Shown one piece after another: positions 24,853 to 33,990 of a stretch of 64,000 nt of DNA. Position 1 is the stretch's first letter. Every line of letters starts with the position of its first letter. The notes beneath the pieces are model-generated. The model was given only the letters and a program-made list of their open reading frames with translations. It was not told where the DNA came from and did no database searches. The stretch is taken from the NCBI RefSeq assembly GCF_900491745.1, contig NZ_UETR01000001.1, forward strand, positions 310,001-374,000. The letters are read 5' to 3'. The stretch is from Amarolinea aalborgensis (GTDB lineage: Bacteria > Chloroflexota > Anaerolineae > SSC4 > Amarolineaceae). The position numbers and the translations under genes were made by a program.

Positions 24853-27800
24853 ATGGACGATGTTGTAGGGCAACGCCTAAGTGGAAAGTACGATGTGCAA
24901 GCTGAAATAGGGCGCGGTGGTATGGGCATCGTCCACCGTGGGTATGACGTGACGTTGCGCCGTCCGGTGGCGATCAAATTGTTGCCTCCCGAGTTCGGCT
25001 ATGATCAGCAGTTTGTCAAACGATTTCATCAGGAAGCGATCACAGCCGCTGGTCTGCATCATCCGAATATCGTTACCATACACGATGTTGGTCAGCATGG
25101 TTCTATTCATTACATTGTCATGCAATTGCTGGATGGTTCGACACTCGATCAGTTACTGGCGAGCAAAGGTCTGATGTCGTTTGGCGCTATCAATCATGTG
25201 ATGCGCCAGGTAGCAGAGGCTCTGGATTATGCTCATAGACAGCAGATTGTCCACCGTGATATCAAACCGTCCAATATCATGATTGATGCCGAAGGCCATG
25301 TTACGCTCATGGATTTCGGTTTGGTGAAAGCTGGTGATGGCAGCAGACTGACATTAAGTGGTGCTGTCGTTGGCACACCAGATTATATGGCTCCTGAGCA
25401 AGCACTTGGCAATGAGGTGGATAGTCGGACAGACACCTATGCGCTGGGCGTGGTAGCATATCGAATGCTGACTGGGCGTTTGCCATATTCGCGCGCAACC
25501 TCGATGGCGACCGCCTATGCGCACGTTCATGAACCGGCTCCCCCACTGCGCCAGTGGCGTCCTGACTTGCCAAAACCACTGGAAGCCGTGGTGTTGAAGT
25601 CATTGGCAAAGCAGCCGAAAGATCGCTACCAGACGGCCGGGCAACTGGCGGAAGATTTTAGCGTCGCCGTGACCGGAAAGATGCCGCCGGGCCTTAAACC
25701 GTTGACCACCAAACCACTAATCGCCACAGCCGCGTCGGTGCTGGCTATGGAGAATCCCTCACACATGACAGCTTTGACTGCGCCAGCGACTAGCCGGCGG
25801 GTATTGGGCATCGGGGCTGTGGGGACAACCGGCGCAGCATCTACGTTTGCGAACGCTGCGCTATCTACTGCGTCGCCAGCCGTGTCATTCTCGACGCCGA
25901 CCCCTGCAGGACCGATGATTTCCGCAGATGCGCCTACTGGGTCTAACGCCCGACCTGACAAGTTCCTCGTCATGCCTGTCCTGATCGGGGCTGTTGCCGT
26001 TCTGTTATTGGCAGTAATTGGTATAGTCGTGGCACGCCAGCAGCCGCCACCATTGACACCCACTGCTGCGTTGATTGTCCCCTCACAACAAGCATCACCC
26101 AACTCTTCGTCAGCAGGTACGGTACAGCCACCAACTTCTGCATCCTATGCACCAGATCCGGTCTCTGATGCGTCCGCCACACCCGATTCGGAATTAGCTG
26201 CACCTTCCGCCTCATCCACGGCTGCATGGACACCCATGGCAGTTGTCTCGGCAACACCGACGCGGATACCAACGAACACGGTTGCTTCGACTCCCTCACC
26301 AACTCCCACACGTGTAGAGGCAACTCTTACGCTCGTGCCCACTTTGTTGCCGCAGCCAACGAATACAAAAGATGTTCCGACCAACACGCCACGGCCTGAG
26401 CCGACCAACACATTGCGGCCTGAGCCGACCAACACACTGCGACCTGAGCCGACCAACACACTGCGACCTGAGCCAACCAACACACTGCGACCTGAGCCAA
26501 CCAACACACCACATGCCACTAATACGCCCCTGCCGCCGACTCAGCCACCGCCCACGGAACCGCCGACTCAGCCGCCGCCCACGGAACCGCCGACGCCACC
26601 GCCGCCCACGGAACCACCAACGCCACCGCCGCCCACGGAACCACCATCTTTCATTCCGACCCTCAAACAGTCTTTGCCGCAGGTGAAAACCTTTTTCAGT
26701 TATCACTTAGGTTCCCCATTGGCGGTAGATGGCAACCTGGACGATTGGCCCACCGGCGGCAGTACGTCTCTCGAGGAAGGCAATGCTACTTTTTTTCAGG
26801 GTAGTCATGCCAGTACATCCGATCTCAGTGCCCAGATTTGGAGCCAATGGGATACCAACTACCTCTACTTCGCGTTTCATTTGCGTGACGATGTTCTTGT
26901 CACTGACAGCACCGATGTCTGGCGTGACGATGAGGTGGAGTTGGCGCTGGACGGTTTGCACAATGGCGCCAGCAACGGTTCTGACGACCACCAGTTTACC
27001 GTTAATCCCGATTACCGCGTGACGGATTACGGCACCCCCATCAGCACCCTAGCGGTCGGCATTCAGCGCACGGCTGAGGGCTGGAACCTTGAAGTGGCGC
27101 TTCCTAAGGCGACCATCAATGCAGGAGATCTCGTGGCCAACAAGACACTAGGTGTTACATTCGGTCTTCACGATGATGACGATGGCGGTAATTGGGACAC
27201 TTACATGATCTGGGAGGGAAATAACGTTCAGACCGGTATCTTTGGCGATCTGGTCTTGACCAACCCATCTCCGCCGACGCCTACACCCACAGGAACCAGG
27301 TTACCAACAGCTACACACACGCGGACTTCAACCCCAACCTGGACGCCAACGGCGACTCATGTTCCAACCTGGACGCCGACACCGACTGATCGTCCAACCT
27401 GGACACCGACCAATACCCCTCAGGCCATCCTTCATTTGTTCTACGTTCCGTCAATCGCTTGGGCGGAGCCAGTGCCAGTGCTACCGCCCCAAGCACCGAG
27501 CCTTCATACGATTGCGAATATGGATGGTGATGGCAGTTATCCCGTTACCTGGAGTAATGCCGTTCTCGCTACGAACTACAACCTACAAGAAGCGACAAAC
27601 AGCGTCTTTGTCGCGCCATCTACTCTGTATGTAGGCACTGGCACGGTTTTCCAGGTCAACGATCATGGGCCGACGCGTTATTTCTATCGAGTCAAAGCAG
27701 TCAACAGCAGCGGTGAGAGCGGCTGGTCCAACGTGGAATCGGTTGATGTGGTGTGGGAACGTGAGCCCAACAACGTCTTCACAGAGGCCAATGGTCCGAT

Positions 27801-28110
27801 TCTCTCCGACGTAATCTACTACGGCTTGTTTCCCGGCTCTGGTGATTTGAATGACTATTACGCCTTTGATGTTTCCGCCCCACACAGCGTCGAAGTATGG
27901 CTCACCAGCATCGGTTCAGGGCACAACTACGATATCTTACTACGTGACGATATTGGCCAGATTCCAGGCGCCTATTCAGGCAACCTCGGTAATGCGAATG
28001 AACATATCTTTGTGCCTGCCTTGGCCATGGGACGCTATTATATCCGCGTGATTAATAGGAGCGAGTCCAGCAGTCAGCAACCATACCAGGTGCGTGTTGT
28101 ATATGAATGA
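24853..28110 (+). CDS. Ser/Thr kinase with CBM9-like, FnIII-like and PPC ectodomain (kinase E)
   Basis: 1085 residues from ATG 24853 (AGGAG upstream); the extension to 24817 is unsupported. Kinase domain about 11-275: GRGGMG, Lys42, HRDIKPSN, DFG, APE. Membrane helix about 372-394. A Thr-Pro stalk includes an exact octad repeat (RPEPTNTL). Then come a CBM9/DOMON-like domain at about 617-806 (AVDGNLDDWP, YLYFAFHLRDD, WRDDEVELALDG), a WTPT linker, an FnIII-like domain (about 870-965), and a terminal PPC-like domain (REPNN, DLNDYYAFDV). The ectodomain strongly suggests glycan binding at the cell surface. AT content looks higher than in the following ABC gene. Confidence 0.93.
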   Translation: MDDVVGQRLSGKYDVQAEIGRGGMGIVHRGYDVTLRRPVAIKLLPPEFGYDQQFVKRFHQEAITAAGLHHPNIVTIHDVGQHGSIHYIVMQLLDGSTLDQLLASKGLMSFGAINHVMRQVAEALDYAHRQQIVHRDIKPSNIMIDAEGHVTLMDFGLVKAGDGSRLTLSGAVVGTPDYMAPEQALGNEVDSRTDTYALGVVAYRMLTGRLPYSRATSMATAYAHVHEPAPPLRQWRPDLPKPLEAVVLKSLAKQPKDRYQTAGQLAEDFSVAVTGKMPPGLKPLTTKPLIATAASVLAMENPSHMTALTAPATSRRVLGIGAVGTTGAASTFANAALSTASPAVSFSTPTPAGPMISADAPTGSNARPDKFLVMPVLIGAVAVLLLAVIGIVVARQQPPPLTPTAALIVPSQQASPNSSSAGTVQPPTSASYAPDPVSDASATPDSELAAPSASSTAAWTPMAVVSATPTRIPTNTVASTPSPTPTRVEATLTLVPTLLPQPTNTKDVPTNTPRPEPTNTLRPEPTNTLRPEPTNTLRPEPTNTLRPEPTNTPHATNTPLPPTQPPPTEPPTQPPPTEPPTPPPPTEPPTPPPPTEPPSFIPTLKQSLPQVKTFFSYHLGSPLAVDGNLDDWPTGGSTSLEEGNATFFQGSHASTSDLSAQIWSQWDTNYLYFAFHLRDDVLVTDSTDVWRDDEVELALDGLHNGASNGSDDHQFTVNPDYRVTDYGTPISTLAVGIQRTAEGWNLEVALPKATINAGDLVANKTLGVTFGLHDDDDGGNWDTYMIWEGNNVQTGIFGDLVLTNPSPPTPTPTGTRLPTATHTRTSTPTWTPTATHVPTWTPTPTDRPTWTPTNTPQAILHLFYVPSIAWAEPVPVLPPQAPSLHTIANMDGDGSYPVTWSNAVLATNYNLQEATNSVFVAPSTLYVGTGTVFQVNDHGPTRYFYRVKAVNSSGESGWSNVESVDVVWEREPNNVFTEANGPILSDVIYYGLFPGSGDLNDYYAFDVSAPHSVEVWLTSIGSGHNYDILLRDDIGQIPGAYSGNLGNANEHIFVPALAMGRYYIRVINRSESSSQQPYQVRVVYE
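26401..26510 (+). repeat. 24-bp tandem repeat in kinase E stalk
   Basis: Four full units and a partial fifth of a 24-base repeat encode PTNTLRPE. Adjacent units differ by one or two bases. Such repeats change copy number easily and would alter stalk length in steps of eight residues. Confidence 0.85.
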
Positions 28111-28216
28111 ACGACCCTGTGAAGGCATACCCAAGTCGCCGCCCCCTCGGGCAAGCGATTCCTGGCGGCCTTGGTTGGGCTTCCCGCAAGCAGAAGATTC
28201 TCATGAGGTGTAATTC

Positions 28217-31200
28217 ATGCCAGACACTCCAGCGATTTATGGCATTTTGACGGTTCAGGCCGGCGGCGCAGCCGATGAGCATCCGATCTCGAAGCCGACC
28301 CTGGACATTGGACGCAGCAGTGAAAATGACGTCGCCCTTCTGGACGACGCGCAGGTGTCGCGGCGCCATGTGCGCCTGACCTACACTGCGCAGGGTTTCC
28401 AGGTGCAAGACCTCGGCTCGGCCATCGGCACCCAGTTGAACGGGCGGCCGTTAGCGGCGCGTCAATCCTACCCGCTGCGCTTTGGCGATGTGCTGCAGAT
28501 TGCCAGCTTTCAACTGAGCTTGCGGCCGGCCGAAGCGCCGGCGCCGCCGTGGTTAGGCGACAAGATTCGCATCTCCGCGCGGCCGACGCCCGGTCTCGCT
28601 GTCTATCTCGGCGGCCAAGTGCAGAAGTTTGCGCTCGATAAGCCGCAGATCACCGTGGGGCGCGCGGCAGATAACGACATTGTCCTCAATGTCGGCGTTG
28701 TCTCCGGGCATCATGCCCGCTTGCAGCAGGTCGGTGCTGCCTTCACGATCAGCGACGCCGGCAGCTCCAACGGCCTGACGTTCAACGGGCAGAAGGTGCC
28801 GCAGAAGGCGCTGGTGGACGGCGATGTGCTCTACGTCACCGACCAGGTGGCCATGCAGTTTCGCAGCGCCATCGGCTTCGTGGGCGGCCAGGCCAAGCCT
28901 GAAGCTGCCACGCCGCCGCCCGCGCGCGTCGTGGGGCTGCCCACCGACGACCAGCCGGTGCGCATCGGCCGCGCCAAAGACAATCAGATCGTCCTCGACC
29001 ATCCGCAGGTCAGTCGCTATCACGCAATGATCGAGCGCATGGGCGTGGGGCGTTATCGCATTCATGACCTCAAAAGCTCGAACGGCGTCTTTGTGGGCAA
29101 CAAACGCATCGAGCGCGAGAGTTGGCTCAAAGAGGACGACGAAATTCAGATCGGCCCCTTCCGCCTCGACCTCAAGGAGGGTAACATCCGGCAGATGGAA
29201 GACCGGGGCATGCGCCTGGATGTATTTCATCTGCAGAAATGGGTTACCAAAGAGAAAAACCTGCTGCAAGACATCTCGCTCGCGATCGCGCCGCAGGAAT
29301 TCGTGGCCCTGGTGGGCCTCTCCGGCGCCGGTAAGTCCACCCTGATGAACGCGCTGACCGGCTTCAACCCGGCCACGCATGGCGCGGTCTTTGTCAACGA
29401 CATTGATCTGTACAAGAACTTCGACCTTTTTCGCAATGAGCTGGGCTATGTGCCGCAGAAGGACATCGTTCATGCCGAGTTATCGGTCTATGCCGCGCTC
29501 GACTACGTGGCGCAGCTGCGTATGCCGGCTGACACCACCGCGGCTGAGCGCCACCAACGCATCCTGGAAGTGCTCGAAGACCTGGATCTGACCGAGCGCA
29601 AGGATTTGCCGATCAACAAACTCTCCGGCGGCCAGCTCAAGCGCGTCTCCATCGGCGTGGAACTGCTCACCAAGCCGCGGCTGTTTTACCTGGACGAACC
29701 AACCTCGGGCCTCGACCCCGGCACCGAATACAACATGATGAAACTGCTGCGCCATCTGGCTGACCAGGGACGCACGATCGTGCTCATCACGCACGCCACC
29801 AAGAATGTGATGATGTGCGATAAGGTCATCTTCGTGGTGCGCGGCGGCTACGTGGCCTTCTATGGCCCGCCCGAAGAAGCACTGATCTACTTCGACCGCT
29901 ACCGCACCGACCAGGAGCGGCGCGAGAAGGACATGGAGTTCGACAGCATCTATATCGTGCTGGAGGACGACAAGCGCGGCAAGCCGACCGATTGGGCGGA
30001 GCGTTATCAGAAATCGCCCGCGTATCAAAACTACGTGGTTGAGCGCCTGCGCCATCGCCAGGCTGCGGCGTCCAACGTCGGGCCGGATACGATTGCCCGC
30101 CGCGTGAGCAGCGGCGCGACCCGACGCGTCAACGCGCTGAGCCAGTTGATGATTCTTTCCTCGCGCAACCTCAACATCCTGATGCGTGACCGGCTCAGCC
30201 TGGCGTTGATGCTTCTACTGGCCCCCGGCATTGGCCTGATGGACTTCATGTGGGGGAGAGACCTGTTCGACCCGGTCAAAGGCGATCCGGGCAAGATCAT
30301 CACGATGCTCTTCATGATGGGCCTGATCACTATCCTGGTCGGCGCGCTCAGCTCCGTGCTGCAGATTGTCAAAGAGACCGACATCTACAAGCGGGAGCGC
30401 ACGGTCGGCCTGCAGATCGGCCCCTACATCCTGTCCAAAGTCTGGATCGGATTGATCCTCGCGCTTTACCAGGCGGTCGTCTTCCTGGTCCTCAAACTGA
30501 TCTTTGTCAATCCCGATTTGCCGGGCGCGGGCGCGTACGTGGCGATCTACGTGACTCTGTTCATCGGCACGCTGTCGGGCTATCTCTTCGGCCTGGCAAT
30601 TTCGGCCGCCGCGCCCAACCTGAACGTGGCACTGCTGCTGGTCATCGTCGTGTTGGTGCCGCAGTTCCTCTTTGCCGGCGCGCTCCTGCCGCTCGACTTG
30701 ATCCCCGGCGGCGAGCAGATCAGCGTCATCGCCTCCACGCGTTGGGCGTTCGAGGCGTTGGTCAACATCACGGGGTTTGGCAAGCCGCTGGTGGATGACC
30801 CTTGTTGGGACGACCGGCCCAAGTACGATGAGGACGGTCAGACCGGCTGGAACACCGTTCTGAACCAAGACGATGAGCAGAAGCTGGCCTTGGGCTGCAC
30901 TTGCATGGGCGCGACCATTTTCCAAACGTGCAGCACCTTTCCGGGTATCCAGAGCGCGGATTTCTACGATGACAAGGCCAAGACGCAGTTGGCTGCCGTA
31001 GAGCCGGTCAAACCGGTCTCGCCGACGCCCTACCCGTCGCCGACGCCCTATCCGTCGCCGACGCCCTATCCGTCGCCGACGCCGTTGCCCACGCCGAACG
31101 ACCCGCGCAAGCTGACCGACTACATGGACGACAGCCGTGAACAAGGCCGCAAATACCAGGATCGGCGTCAGCAGCAGGGGAATGCGTATCAGGATCAGCG

Positions 31201-31474
31201 TGAGGCGCAGGGCAATGAGTACCAGGACGCGCGCCAGCGTCAGGGCGATGAATACGCCGCGGCGATGGAAACCTGGGGCGATGAAAAGGCCGCGTGGGAG
31301 CGCGAGCGCCAGCGCGCGGTCAAGGGTGCGGAGGGCATGCTCAAGAACGTCTTCGACAACTACGGCCGCGCGTTCAAGGGCAGCGTTACCACGCGCTGGC
31401 TGGCGATGACCATCGTCATGATCGTGCTGGTCGGGCTGATCGTGTTCTTCCAGAGGCGGAAGGATGTGGTGTAG
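28217..31474 (+). CDS. ABC-2 transporter with three FHA domains fused to ABCG-type ATPase
   Basis: 1085 residues; GAGGTG precedes ATG 28217. Three FHA domains come first: about 8-100 (IGRSSEND, SRRHVRL), 118-215 (VGRAADND, GSSNGL) and 238-325 (IGRAKDNQ, SRYHAMI, SSNGVFVG). The ATPase follows with Walker A GLSGAGKST near 367, signature LSGGQLKR near 469 and Walker B LFYLDEPTSGLD near 490. A set of ABC-2 membrane helices (about 640-860) ends in a PTPYPS repeat. A charged segment with repeated QG-YQD units (about 970-1040) and a last membrane helix close the chain. The second FHA lacks the usual Arg-His pair (SGHHARL). Phospho-regulated export is inferred. Confidence 0.93.
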   Translation: MPDTPAIYGILTVQAGGAADEHPISKPTLDIGRSSENDVALLDDAQVSRRHVRLTYTAQGFQVQDLGSAIGTQLNGRPLAARQSYPLRFGDVLQIASFQLSLRPAEAPAPPWLGDKIRISARPTPGLAVYLGGQVQKFALDKPQITVGRAADNDIVLNVGVVSGHHARLQQVGAAFTISDAGSSNGLTFNGQKVPQKALVDGDVLYVTDQVAMQFRSAIGFVGGQAKPEAATPPPARVVGLPTDDQPVRIGRAKDNQIVLDHPQVSRYHAMIERMGVGRYRIHDLKSSNGVFVGNKRIERESWLKEDDEIQIGPFRLDLKEGNIRQMEDRGMRLDVFHLQKWVTKEKNLLQDISLAIAPQEFVALVGLSGAGKSTLMNALTGFNPATHGAVFVNDIDLYKNFDLFRNELGYVPQKDIVHAELSVYAALDYVAQLRMPADTTAAERHQRILEVLEDLDLTERKDLPINKLSGGQLKRVSIGVELLTKPRLFYLDEPTSGLDPGTEYNMMKLLRHLADQGRTIVLITHATKNVMMCDKVIFVVRGGYVAFYGPPEEALIYFDRYRTDQERREKDMEFDSIYIVLEDDKRGKPTDWAERYQKSPAYQNYVVERLRHRQAAASNVGPDTIARRVSSGATRRVNALSQLMILSSRNLNILMRDRLSLALMLLLAPGIGLMDFMWGRDLFDPVKGDPGKIITMLFMMGLITILVGALSSVLQIVKETDIYKRERTVGLQIGPYILSKVWIGLILALYQAVVFLVLKLIFVNPDLPGAGAYVAIYVTLFIGTLSGYLFGLAISAAAPNLNVALLLVIVVLVPQFLFAGALLPLDLIPGGEQISVIASTRWAFEALVNITGFGKPLVDDPCWDDRPKYDEDGQTGWNTVLNQDDEQKLALGCTCMGATIFQTCSTFPGIQSADFYDDKAKTQLAAVEPVKPVSPTPYPSPTPYPSPTPYPSPTPLPTPNDPRKLTDYMDDSREQGRKYQDRRQQQGNAYQDQREAQGNEYQDARQRQGDEYAAAMETWGDEKAAWERERQRAVKGAEGMLKNVFDNYGRAFKGSVTTRWLAMTIVMIVLVGLIVFFQRRKDVV

Positions 31475-31501
31475 GATGAACAGTAGATAAGGAGGCTTAC
31501 C

Positions 31502-31798
31502 ATGACCATTCAGGCACAAGAATTAGTCAAAGCGGGCATCTTTCCCGATGTCAATACCGCGATTCAAGAAGCGCTGCGCGTCTTGTGGCAGGAACGGCCT
31601 GGCGTACGTGTTGATGTCGCCATTCATCGTTATCGCACCGAAGAATTGTCTGTTGCCAAAGCCGCTGCCCTGGCAGGAGTGTCATTTGATCGGATGAAGG
31701 GAATCCTGGCCGAGCGTAGTGTTCCCCTACGACTGGGGCCTGAAACTGTAGAAGAAGCGCTGGCTGAAGTCGAGTCACTGCGCAGGATGCGGTCATGA
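31502..31798 (+). CDS. UPF0175-family antitoxin
   Basis: 98 residues, AAGGAGG upstream of ATG 31502. The N-terminal half (FPDVNTAIQEALRVLW) and the following YRTEELSVAKAAALAGVSFDRM match the UPF0175 pattern: a short ribbon-helix-like start and a helix-turn-helix that likely binds the promoter. Its stop overlaps the next start (ATGA at 31795), the usual arrangement of a type II toxin-antitoxin pair. The PIN-like toxin is the next gene. No recognisable promoter between 31475 and 31501, so transcription may start inside the ABC gene. Confidence 0.85.
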   Translation: MTIQAQELVKAGIFPDVNTAIQEALRVLWQERPGVRVDVAIHRYRTEELSVAKAAALAGVSFDRMKGILAERSVPLRLGPETVEEALAEVESLRRMRS

Positions 31799-32307
31799 AT
31801 CGGCTCGTGAACACCACGGTGCTATCGAATTTTGCTGCGACACAAGCGCTTGATTTGCTGCGTGACACGGCTGGCCCTTTGTACCTTCCGAACGAAGTCT
31901 ATGACGAAATTGCCGCCGGCCAGATGGCGGGCTACGCTTTCTACGATGGCATCGAGCGCATGATTGTGCCTCTCGATCGCCGCGGCTGGTTGCATTTGAT
32001 TGCCATGACGGACGAGGAGCTGACCCTGGCAACCACCTTGCCCGGTTACCTTCATCGCGGCGAGGTGGCGTGTTTGTGCATGGCACGTCAGCGTGGATGG
32101 GGTTTTCTCACTGACGATCGCGCGGCACGACGCCAGGCCCAGCAGTGGAAGATCCCCATATCTGGCACATTGGGTGTCCTGTTGCTAACTGTCCAGGATG
32201 CAAGATTGACTATTCATGAAGCCAATGCGTTGCTGATGGCAATGATTGAGAAGGCTCATTACCGGTCGCCCGTGAGTGACCTTGGGCATCTGTTGGCTCA
32301 CTCTTGA
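31795..32307 (+). CDS. DUF3368-type PIN-like toxin
   Basis: 170 residues. It has the PIN-like opening NTTVLSNFAATQALDLLRD, a middle GEVACLCMARQRGWGFLTDDRAAR with acidic residues, and SGTLGVLLLTVQ, the pattern of DUF3368 proteins found with UPF0175. The first acidic residue of the PIN site is replaced (NTT instead of DTS), so nuclease activity may be weak or lost. Overlap of four bases with the antitoxin gene argues for coupling. Expected role: RNase toxin. Function not proven for this family as a whole. Confidence 0.82.
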   Translation: MNRLVNTTVLSNFAATQALDLLRDTAGPLYLPNEVYDEIAAGQMAGYAFYDGIERMIVPLDRRGWLHLIAMTDEELTLATTLPGYLHRGEVACLCMARQRGWGFLTDDRAARRQAQQWKIPISGTLGVLLLTVQDARLTIHEANALLMAMIEKAHYRSPVSDLGHLLAHS

Positions 32308-32322
32308 TACACGAGACACTCA

Positions 32323-32572
32323 ATGACACTCAAACCCCATGAATCGTTGCTGAATGGCAAATACGTCATCGAGCGCGTGCTCGGTCGCGTCCGCTTTCGG
32401 CGTCGTGAAAGGCGGGAGTGGGCGCTATTTCTGGACCGTCGCCGTCGTGCAGATGGAGCCTTATCAACGAATCGGGCCGGAAGCGCCCCCGCGCGTGGTG
32501 CAGGTCGAGCTGGGCGGCGGAGGCGCGGCACCAACGCCGGCGGGACCAACGGGGACACCAAGAGCGCCGTAG
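32323..32572 (+). pseudogene. Collapsed Ser/Thr kinase gene: N-terminus joined to ectodomain end
   Basis: From ATG 32323 the protein reads MTLKPHESLLNGKYVIERVLGR, a typical kinase N-terminus up to the glycine loop. A one-base shift follows; the other frame then gives AFGVV and jumps directly to KGGSGRYFWTVAVVQMEPYQ, the end of the module found on kinase D and the phosphatase. The whole catalytic domain, membrane helix and stalk are missing. It is a deletion relic, showing that a further kinase of this type once stood here. Confidence 0.82.
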
Positions 32573-32599
32573 TCCGATTTCCCTGGAAAGAAGCTACAT

Positions 32600-32821
32600 A
32601 GTTCGCCGGAGTATGCCAATGAGGTCAGCGTGGTGGGCAACCTGGCCTATGTGGCCGATGGGAGCAGCCTGCAGATCATTGACGTCAGCAATCCGACCAA
32701 CCCGACCTGGCGCGGCGCGTACGATACGCCGGGGTTTGCCTTTGGCGTCAGCGTCCTAGGCAGGCTGATCTATGTGGCCGATGGGGAGGACGGCCTGCTG
32801 ATCTTGCCGTGGAATGGGTAA
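32600..32821 (+). pseudogene. LVIVD-repeat beta-propeller fragment
   Basis: Open frame with no good start. It encodes VGNLAYVADGSSLQIIDVSN and GRLIYVADGEDGLLIL, two blades of the LVIVD repeat type found in surface propellers and on some Chloroflexota kinases. A stop lies just upstream (TAG at 32599 region). It is probably the 3' end of a once larger gene, perhaps the same event that collapsed the kinase before it. Nothing is seen in 32822-32987. Confidence 0.7.
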
Positions 32822-32987
32822 GTCGGCTTCGTGACCTGGCCTGGGCGGAGTGCCCCGTCGTGTCGAGCGGATGCTGTTGCGCGGCAGTTAGGAGACCGCG
32901 GGTGAACAGAGGGCAGGCGGTGATGAGCAGACGATTGTCAGGAAATTGGAGGTGAACACCAGGTTTCGGTAGTGCAAACAACGAGCT

Positions 32988-33497
32988 CTATTCAAGAGCG
33001 GTGCGCGGTGTGAAGATACGATCAGCATTGCGCAATACCAGGTGTTCGATTTTTTCCATTCGCACGATCATGGTCCTGACTGTGGCCTGGCTGACAAGGC
33101 CGTTAAGCCAGAGCAACCGCAGCAGCGTCGGCAGATCAAGCGCGAGGATGGTTTGATGGGCGCAGTACCTCAGCACCTGGTGGTCATTACAAAGGAGGAT
33201 CGCGCCCAGTCGCTGGCAGAGCGCAACGGCTTCTCGTTCACCTGGGCCGAAACTGGGTGGCAACAGGGCCAGCCGTGCCTGATCTTCTGACTCCAAATCG
33301 AGTACCCCGATGAAACCCTGTGTCATCATGTCAAGAACTGGCTGCAGGTGTCTGACATGGCGAGCAAGACCCGCTTCAATCTCTCGCTTGACCGCGGGTG
33401 GAATGAAGATGGTTTGCACCGACAGGGCTTTTAGGAGGAGGTCTAAGGCACGAGCAGCCGCAAAAGAGGTCAAGATATTCGTATCAGACACGACCAT
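32988..33497 (-). CDS. PIN-like toxin (DUF3368 type)
   Basis: 169 residues. MVVSDTNILTSFAAARALDLL gives the first PIN aspartate. GPGEREAVALCQRLGAILLCNDHQVLR supplies the middle acidic residues, and a helical C-terminus follows. Same family type as the toxin at 31795 but here with the canonical SDT start. It overlaps its antitoxin gene by 14 bases. Expected to act as an RNase toxin held in check by the upstream-encoded antitoxin. Confidence 0.82.
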   Translation of the reverse strand: MVVSDTNILTSFAAARALDLLLKALSVQTIFIPPAVKREIEAGLARHVRHLQPVLDMMTQGFIGVLDLESEDQARLALLPPSFGPGEREAVALCQRLGAILLCNDHQVLRYCAHQTILALDLPTLLRLLWLNGLVSQATVRTMIVRMEKIEHLVLRNADRIFTPRTALE

Positions 33498-33891
33498 GCG
33501 ACTGAAGCTCCAACAGCGCGTCGATAGACTGATCCATTTCGGCGACGGAAGGCACCTCGATCGTCACTGGAGTGCCTCTTTGCTTAAGGAGTTTCATAAG
33601 CTCCCAGCGTGTCATGCCGCTTTTCTCGGCGGCACGTTCCAGGGTGATTTCGCGGTTCTGATAGGCCGTGATGGCGTTCTCGATCTCTTCAAAAGTGACA
33701 CCCCGATTGCGCCTGCTGCGGGCGCTCCGATTCTTGCGCCACTGTTGGTATTCGGCGTACTCCGAGACCGGCACCAAGATCGCCACGGGCTGGCCGTTGG
33801 CTTGGAGAAGCGCCGGTTCTTGCACCGCCGCCGTCCGATCAACTTCCAAGGTGTAAAACGTTGGCGTTTCTTGCAGAGTAAGTGTTTTCAT
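33484..33891 (-). CDS. Antitoxin with Phd-like N-part and UPF0175-like C-part
   Basis: 135 residues from ATG 33891 (MKTLTLQETPTFYTLEVD); the frame extends to 33966 across the promoter, so the longer start is rejected. Residues 20-55 (LLQANGQPVAILVPVSEYAEY) resemble a Phd/YefM DNA-binding segment. Residues 72-115 (FEEIENAITAYQNREITLERAAEKSGM) resemble the helix-turn-helix part of UPF0175. Such a combination may give autoregulation through two contacts. It overlaps the toxin start. Confidence 0.78.
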   Translation of the reverse strand: MKTLTLQETPTFYTLEVDRTAAVQEPALLQANGQPVAILVPVSEYAEYQQWRKNRSARSRRNRGVTFEEIENAITAYQNREITLERAAEKSGMTRWELMKLLKQRGTPVTIEVPSVAEMDQSIDALLELQSHGRV

Positions 33892-33949
33892 CTCGTCATG
33901 TCGCCCTCTCGCTTCTGAAATGCTATTGCGCTTCAACGTGGTTGAGCGT

Positions 33950-33977
33950 ATTATATCATCAAGCACGGGCTTGTAAA
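33950..33977 (-). promoter_or_regulatory. Sigma-70-type promoter for antitoxin/PIN pair
   Basis: On the minus strand: -35 TTTACA (33972-33977), 16-base spacer, extended -10 TGA-TATAAT (33950-33955). Transcription would begin near 33943, giving a leader of about 50 bases before ATG 33891. Confidence 0.75.
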
Positions 33978-33990
33978 GCGATTTGCCCTC

